18,939 bases of DNA from NCBI GenBank assembly GCA_937892105.1, contig CALAUZ010000061.1:1-18939 (forward strand), in the 5' to 3' direction. The stretch comes from an uncultured Fretibacterium sp. GTDB taxonomy: Bacteria > Synergistota > Synergistia > Synergistales > Aminobacteriaceae. Every line of letters starts with the position of its first letter. The first letter of the stretch is position 1. Under the pieces are notes generated by a model that saw only the letters and a list, made by a program, of their open reading frames with translations, was not told the DNA's origin and searched no databases. The translations under genes were made by a program, and so were the position numbers. Shown here piece by piece: positions 14,621 through 18,939 of the stretch.

Positions 14621-15556
14621 ATGAAGAAGATAATTCCCTGCGTTTTCATCACTTTAGCCCTGATGCTCGCAGGGAGTTTTTTACCCGTCATAGGGTTCAT
14701 CGGTCTGGTATTGTGTCCATTGCCGCTTGCCGTATTGGGCTGCCTTGAGGGTCAGCGCAGTATGAGCGTTGCGGAACTTATGGTTGAGGCCACATTGTTC
14801 CTCGCTGTATCACCGTCATTGGCCGTGTACTTCCTGATAGGCTGCGCACCTGTCTCAGCCGTAATCTTCATGCTGTCCCGCGAAGACTTCAGGGAAGCAA
14901 AGAAATTTACGGGCGGTGAAAGCCTCCTCATTTGCACAGGGGCAAGCATAGCATTCAAGGTTATACTGTTGGCGGCGTTCTGGTTCTTCACGGGGAGAAA
15001 CATACTGTTCCCCAATGCCTCGCAGATGAACATCATCATGTCCCAGCTCTATGGAGACCAGCCCGAACTCATGGCCGCATTGTCTCAGGTTCTCGCTGTA
15101 TTCCCACACCTTCTGCCGTCAATGCTCGTGATTTATGCAGGAGTTGAGGCGTACCTGAATTACTCGATGTGTTATTCCCTGACACGAAAGATTTTACCGG
15201 CCGCTAAGAATTTCCCGCCAGAGTTACCAGCTTTCACGATGTGGAGATTTCCGGTGTCGTTATTGATGGCTTCTGTGGCAGGGCTGTTATTCGGGTGGCT
15301 GGTAGACATAGATGAATGGTTCACGGGCGCAATGTTCGTGATGAATTTGCAGATTATCGTGAATATCATAATGTTCATTCAGGGATTGTCGCTGGCATTC
15401 TGGATAATGGAGGGCTTCAAGCTCAGGAAGGGAACGAAAATTGGAATATGCTTTGTCCTTTCGATACCGTTCTTTTGGCCTTGGCTCATTGTAATTGGTA
15501 TGTCGGATATGGCACTTAACCTTAGAGAAAGGGTGAAATTCTCCAATAAAAATTAA
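14621..15556 (+). CDS. DUF2232 (YybS-like) integral membrane protein
   Basis: 311 residues with about eight hydrophobic segments, beginning with a pair near the N-terminus (CVFITLALMLAGSFLPVIGF, LVLCPLPLAVLG). A polytopic protein in this exact place, directly after rpsR, is characteristic of the DUF2232/YybS family, whose biochemical role is not established. The gap from the rpsR stop is 8 nt and no ribosome site is seen before ATG 14621, so translation is probably coupled to rpsR. In many bacteria rplI and dnaB follow; here the next gene is unrelated, so the usual cluster is broken. The family call rests mostly on context and topology. Confidence 0.7.
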   Translation: MKKIIPCVFITLALMLAGSFLPVIGFIGLVLCPLPLAVLGCLEGQRSMSVAELMVEATLFLAVSPSLAVYFLIGCAPVSAVIFMLSREDFREAKKFTGGESLLICTGASIAFKVILLAAFWFFTGRNILFPNASQMNIIMSQLYGDQPELMAALSQVLAVFPHLLPSMLVIYAGVEAYLNYSMCYSLTRKILPAAKNFPPELPAFTMWRFPVSLLMASVAGLLFGWLVDIDEWFTGAMFVMNLQIIVNIIMFIQGLSLAFWIMEGFKLRKGTKIGICFVLSIPFFWPWLIVIGMSDMALNLRERVKFSNKN

Positions 15557-15609
15557 AGCCTCATAAAATCTTGCCGAATAATAATCAATGTACACCCAAA
15601 TTTTCACAA

Positions 15610-15638
15610 TATAATCACAGTAATTTAGTATTTAATAC
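15610..15638 (+). promoter_or_regulatory. Candidate promoter and palindrome upstream of the twin-AAA+ gene
   Basis: TATAAT at 15610-15615 sits 49 bp before the ATG 15665 in an AT-rich 108-bp gap (15557-15664). A small palindrome GTATT-T-AATAC (15628-15638) lies near the predicted transcript 5' end and could be an operator. No convincing -35 is seen, and no terminator for the preceding gene. Confidence 0.35.
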
Positions 15639-15664
15639 ATCTTTCCTGCGAGGTGCATAGTTTC

Positions 15665-17887
15665 ATGGGCGATAATATCAAGGGAGCAATATTGTCTCCG
15701 GGATCAGTTTTCACTCCGGCTTCAACTTATGACGAGGTTAAAGCGGCTGAATATATGGCCAGACTTCTGCGGGCTGACCATGTTTACACGACTGCAAGCG
15801 ATTTCTATCAATACATATCAGCACTTTCATTAAGGCTCAAGCCAATTCTTCAGGCCGTGCTTAGCGGCCTTAGACACGCTGGAAATAACATAGAAGTAAG
15901 CAAAGCCATAAACTTTGCCAGAGACGCTATGAACTGGAGTGAGTCTATGCTCGAACGGGATTTCAATGACCTTGCACTGGAACACCCCGTAGCAAGACCG
16001 CTGATAGTCTCTCATTGCCTCTCCGTTTGCGAGAATATCTCAAAGAAACAGGCTAAAGATACTAAGAATTACGAGATGGCACAAGAGCATTTCAAAAACA
16101 TTTTTGGCCTCACCAGCACAGCATATAAAGTTCTGGAAATGATATACGTAACATCACCGCATTATTTCATAGAATACCTACGCGATATTATGAAAATCTG
16201 GAACCCTAAAGAACGCAAAATACTCTCATGTGCTTTAGGCGATACAGCCACTGAGGTTACAAATGCGATTGATGAATTGAAATCATGTCAGCTTATCGAA
16301 GAAAATGAATATCATAATGGCAGAATTGATTTTGAAGTAACAGGCGCGGCACAGAGGATATTCGACTTTCCAGAGGAAGACCCCGGCGAGTTCTTCTGCG
16401 GTTCTCTCAGGGGAGATATACTCCCTCTCGACACTTTCAGCATAGACAGAGATGAACTTGAACACGTCAAACGCCTCCTCACGTCTGACACAGAAGCCCC
16501 CATACACATCATAATCTACGGCCCTCCTGGAACTGGAAAGACAACTTTCGCAAGAAGTCTGGCGCATGAGCTTGGGTTAAGGGCATGGACTGCCAACACT
16601 ATGGAAGACGACGCACATAGGGACAGAACATCATCGGTTGTAGCGTGCCTTAATATAGTCAGGAGGAACAAGGGTACATTTGTTGTAGTTGATGAGGCAG
16701 AGAAGATACTCGACACATCAATAACGGAAAATGATGACGCTAAAGACAAGTCATGGCTCAATATACTTCTTGAGAAACCTAATCAGAGAGTAATATGGAT
16801 AACTAATCATGTGGATCATATTCACCCTGCTGTTCTGAGAAGATTTACGTTCAGCATTTTCTTTGGTTCTCCGGGACGAAGGGAACGCGAGAAACTTCTC
16901 ACAGGCATAATCTCAAGACATAATGCAGAAAACTATTTCACTCCCCCGAAAGTCAAGGCATTGGCAAAAAATTACGAGGTTCCTGCGGCGGTAATCGAAA
17001 ATTCCATAAGGCAGGCAGAGTTTCTGGGCTGTAACGAAAGCGATTTTGCTACGTCAGTCGAACGCTCAATAAAAGCATATACCACACTAATGCGCGGCGG
17101 TCAAAAAATTTTGCACAGGGCTGGAGATGAGGTCAAAGGGTTCACGATTGAGGGTATTACCCTTGACGGCGGTGCTGTGTCGGACTTGATGGAACGTTGC
17201 AGAAGGGCTGATGAGGCCATGAGGGACGCAAATTTTGAACTTGAGGGAGGCTGCGCAACTATGCTGTTTTACGGGCCTCCTGGAACGGGCAAGACCGCAC
17301 TGGCGCGTCATATTGCCCACGAACTCGACAGGGAATGTATCATTAAGAGGGGAAGCGACCTTAAAGCACCATATGTAGGCGAGACAGAGCAGAAGATTGC
17401 AGAGGCTTTCAGGAACGCAGAGGACGAGGGTGCTGTTCTGGTTATTGATGAGGCTGATACGTTCCTTTTTTCGCGTGATATGGCGGCGCATTCGTGGGAG
17501 GTCAGCTTTGTGAATGAGTTTCTTGTCAACCTTGAAGAATGCCGGACATTCTGCATTTGCACAACTAACAGGCTCAAAGAATTAGACCAGGCTTCTGTGA
17601 GGCGTTTTGCGTATAAGATTGAGTTCGAGTATTCAGGGACACATCAGGTTATGGCATTGTATGAGGCACTTCTTGCCCCGTTATGCTCAGTGCAGCTCTC
17701 AAAGAAGCATGAACGTTTGCTGAAATCGCTTAACAGGCTTACACCGGGCGATTTCCATTCGGTGAGGCAGCAGTATAACTCGTTTCTGTCAGACGCTCCT
17801 ACGGCTACGCATGATGGAATGATTGAGGCTTTGAGGCGTGAGATGTCAATGAAGCACGAGAAGGCTTCGGCGGGTTTCAGGTTTTAG
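15665..17887 (+). CDS. Twin-AAA+ ATPase with uncharacterised N-terminal region
   Basis: 740 residues from ATG 15665, chosen because GCGAGGTG (15648-15655) lies 9 nt upstream; a GTG at 15653 falls inside that ribosome site. Two classical AAA+ modules are present. Module 1 has Walker A GPPGTGKT at 286-293, Walker B VVVDEAE at 340-346 and a candidate arginine finger RRF at 392-394. Module 2 has GPPGTGKT at 537-544, LVIDEAD at 592-598, sensor CTTNR at 632-636 and RRF at 646-648. Both keep the glutamate for hydrolysis, so both should turn over ATP. The first 275 residues are helical; about 147-235 resemble a winged-helix-like unit (FGLTSTAYKVLEMIY, VTNAIDELKSCQLIEEN). No signal peptide or protease domain is seen. 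It is probably a cytoplasmic hexameric remodelling ATPase, related to the SpoVK/CDC48-like group. Substrate unknown; no partner gene is adjacent. Confidence 0.8.
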   Translation: MGDNIKGAILSPGSVFTPASTYDEVKAAEYMARLLRADHVYTTASDFYQYISALSLRLKPILQAVLSGLRHAGNNIEVSKAINFARDAMNWSESMLERDFNDLALEHPVARPLIVSHCLSVCENISKKQAKDTKNYEMAQEHFKNIFGLTSTAYKVLEMIYVTSPHYFIEYLRDIMKIWNPKERKILSCALGDTATEVTNAIDELKSCQLIEENEYHNGRIDFEVTGAAQRIFDFPEEDPGEFFCGSLRGDILPLDTFSIDRDELEHVKRLLTSDTEAPIHIIIYGPPGTGKTTFARSLAHELGLRAWTANTMEDDAHRDRTSSVVACLNIVRRNKGTFVVVDEAEKILDTSITENDDAKDKSWLNILLEKPNQRVIWITNHVDHIHPAVLRRFTFSIFFGSPGRREREKLLTGIISRHNAENYFTPPKVKALAKNYEVPAAVIENSIRQAEFLGCNESDFATSVERSIKAYTTLMRGGQKILHRAGDEVKGFTIEGITLDGGAVSDLMERCRRADEAMRDANFELEGGCATMLFYGPPGTGKTALARHIAHELDRECIIKRGSDLKAPYVGETEQKIAEAFRNAEDEGAVLVIDEADTFLFSRDMAAHSWEVSFVNEFLVNLEECRTFCICTTNRLKELDQASVRRFAYKIEFEYSGTHQVMALYEALLAPLCSVQLSKKHERLLKSLNRLTPGDFHSVRQQYNSFLSDAPTATHDGMIEALRREMSMKHEKASAGFRF

Positions 17888-17921
17888 GAGTGAATATTCC
17901 TTCCCTTTTCCTGTGTTTCTT

Positions 17922-18070
17922 CGAGTATAATTCACAGTTGACATACTCCCCTCACCTAAAGGCGGGGATTCTAGCATCAACAACACTGCCTGCAAAAACA
18001 GGTCTTACTATGTCTCCGCTAATGGCTGATGCCCCAGCCACTAAAATATTTGTTGCCGCATTTCTGTCCC
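17922..18070 (-). ncRNA. Predicted omega-RNA (reRNA) of the TnpB element
   Basis: In IS200/IS605 elements the TnpB guide RNA comes from the 3' part of tnpB plus the right end, and its guide is the host DNA just outside that end. Here this gives a minus-strand RNA whose scaffold ends at 17938 and whose guide would read CTGTGAATTATACTCG (17937-17922). The 5' boundary is a guess from the usual scaffold size. Position only; no expression evidence. Confidence 0.35.
17948..17967 (-). repeat. IS right-end subterminal hairpin
   Basis: CCCC at one edge pairs with GGGG at the other, and GCC/GGT close around a TTTA loop with an asymmetric internal bulge. Y1 transposases of IS200/IS605 elements recognise single-stranded hairpins of this kind near each end, and in TnpB systems it lies within the omega-RNA scaffold region. 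Confidence 0.55.
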
Positions 18071-18939
18071 TATTGTGGTGGGTATGGCAGTGGGGACATT
18101 CCCATTCTCTTACCTTCAAATTCTTAACATCGGCGTTCTTATATCCGCAAACATGACATAACTGGCTTGAAGGAAAATACTGTGGCACAAATATTACTCG
18201 CGTTCCAAATTTACTGGCTTCATACTCCAATATTTTCACGAAGCTGTAGAAGCCTAAACTATGGATTTTCCTGCCCCATATATGTGCCATACCTTTTAGG
18301 TTCAACGTTTCAAGACATATACAGGCATATTGTTCACAAAGTTTTCGGGCTGTCTTAAAATGAAAATCATTACGTTGATTACTAAGTTTGCGATACGCTC
18401 GTGCTAAGTCTTTCCTCGCTCGTTCTCGGTTATTTGAGCCTTCATGCTTCTTGGATAAGTTACGGCTTTTCTTACGGATTATCTTTATGTTCTCCATGAA
18501 AAAATCTGGGGAGCTTATATCCTGTCCATCTGAGCATGTTAGAAATGTTTTCAGCCCAAAGTCTAAACCGACGCTGTTACCTGTTCGTGCCTCAACTGGT
18601 TCATGCTGTACATCACACACTAGATAGACGTATATATCACCCACTGCGTCTCGTTTCACCGTTACTACCTTTACTTGCCCCTGTATTTCACGGGATTTGA
18701 AGAATTTATAATATCCTCCGGCCAGTTTTATTACATTTCCAGATATTATCTTCTTTCCGGGCATGTTGTAGCTGAACGATTTATATTTCCTGACTTTCTT
18801 GAATTTTGGCGGTGAGCTTTTGACTTTTCGTTTCTGATTGCTGAAAAACATTGTATAAGCTCGATCTATTCTATCGGTTATATCCTGTATTGCATGGGAG
18901 GGTATTTCATTCCAATATAAATATTTTTTCTGGCCTTTG
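17952..18939 (-). CDS. tnpB: TnpB, RNA-guided nuclease of IS200/IS605-type element (5' end outside window)
   Basis: The frame stays open through the window edge: 29 residues before the first in-window ATG (18851) read as genuine TnpB (YWNEIPSHAIQDITDRIDRAY), so about 328 residues are visible and only the start is missing. Counting from ATG 18851, the split RuvC nuclease is complete: Asp97 in VGLDFGLKTF, Glu181 in CLETLNLKGM, Asp262 in NRDRNAATNIL. The zinc finger has Cys232, Cys235, Cys252 and Cys255 (CHVCG and CPHC). The C-terminus ends IPAFR, typical of IS605 TnpB. TnpB is guided by an RNA from the element's right end to cut DNA beside a transposon-associated motif, helping the element persist. 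Base composition is AT-richer than the AAA+ gene beside it, in line with recent acquisition. Function as a live nuclease is inferred from intact motifs. Confidence 0.93.
   Translation of the reverse strand, partial: KGQKKYLYWNEIPSHAIQDITDRIDRAYTMFFSNQKRKVKSSPPKFKKVRKYKSFSYNMPGKKIISGNVIKLAGGYYKFFKSREIQGQVKVVTVKRDAVGDIYVYLVCDVQHEPVEARTGNSVGLDFGLKTFLTCSDGQDISSPDFFMENIKIIRKKSRNLSKKHEGSNNRERARKDLARAYRKLSNQRNDFHFKTARKLCEQYACICLETLNLKGMAHIWGRKIHSLGFYSFVKILEYEASKFGTRVIFVPQYFPSSQLCHVCGYKNADVKNLKVREWECPHCHTHHNRDRNAATNILVAGASAISGDIVRPVFAGSVVDARIPAFR

Larger units (their letters stand above)
17938..18939 (-). mobile_element. IS200/IS605-type insertion element, right end and tnpB (left part outside window)
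   Basis: The minus-strand tnpB is followed by a right-end segment typical of the family. A subterminal imperfect hairpin CCCCGCC-TTTA-GGTGAGGGG overlaps the tnpB stop, then comes AGTATGTCAA. The last four bases TCAA (17941-17938) match the right cleavage site known for IS608-type elements, so I place the boundary at 17938. The left end and any tnpA lie beyond 18939. The insertion is 51 bp past the stop of the AAA+ gene and does not disrupt it. Confidence 0.75.

Noticed and set aside
17911..17937. CTGTG...CACAG inverted repeat as a terminator of the AAA+ gene
   Set aside because: Only five base pairs, a 17-nt loop, and no T-tract follows.
17952..18851. TnpB as an N-terminally truncated pseudogene starting at 18851
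   Set aside because: The frame is open to the window edge and the extra residues match TnpB, so the missing part is simply outside the window.
1..18939. CRISPR array or long tandem repeats
   Set aside because: No regularly spaced repeats were seen on reading; the only repeat structure is domain-level in the SLBB protein.

Overview
The window looks like a chromosomal segment of a diderm, anaerobic bacterium of moderate G+C. My best guess is Synergistota (gut Synergistaceae type). The guess rests on an outer-membrane polysaccharide exporter pair (YjbH barrel plus Wza-like SLBB lipoprotein), the gene order rpsF-ssb-rpsR-DUF2232, cobalamin genes, and a periplasmic solute-binding protein of unusual domain order. 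It is an inference from gene content, not a phylogenetic result. All strands are covered by genes and no stretch over 300 bp is empty.

Layout. 1-566: the 3' part of a TGS/uridine-kinase-like nucleoside kinase, visibly AT-richer than the rest. 609-1523: a secreted family-3 solute-binding protein whose lobes are in permuted order. 1682-5655: a four-gene unit made of a secreted SH3-like protein, cbiB, cobD and cobQ. The last three are late corrin-ring steps: side-chain amidation, threonine-phosphate decarboxylation and aminopropanol attachment. The CobQ glutaminase domain has lost its catalytic residues. 5641-8273 (minus): purB-miaB, translationally coupled by a TAATG overlap and driven by a good promoter at 8316-8344. 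8410-13159: a divergent polysaccharide-export unit (YjbH-like, SLBB export lipoprotein, small secreted DUF4177 protein). 13200-13278: tRNA-Pro(GGG) with its own promoter and a strong intrinsic terminator. 13348-15556: rpsF-ssb-rpsR-DUF2232 behind an extended -10 promoter and a structured leader that may be an S6:S18 autoregulatory site. 15665-17887: a large twin-AAA+ ATPase of unknown role. 17938-18939 (minus): the right end of an IS200/IS605-type element with an intact-looking TnpB that runs off the window.

The points most worth a second look are the conserved-but-dead glutaminase half of CobQ, the apparently circularly permuted solute-binding protein, the IS right end with its predicted omega-RNA and readable guide sequence, and the unclassified N-terminal region of the twin-AAA+ protein. 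I did not find an obviously new multi-gene defence or signalling system.
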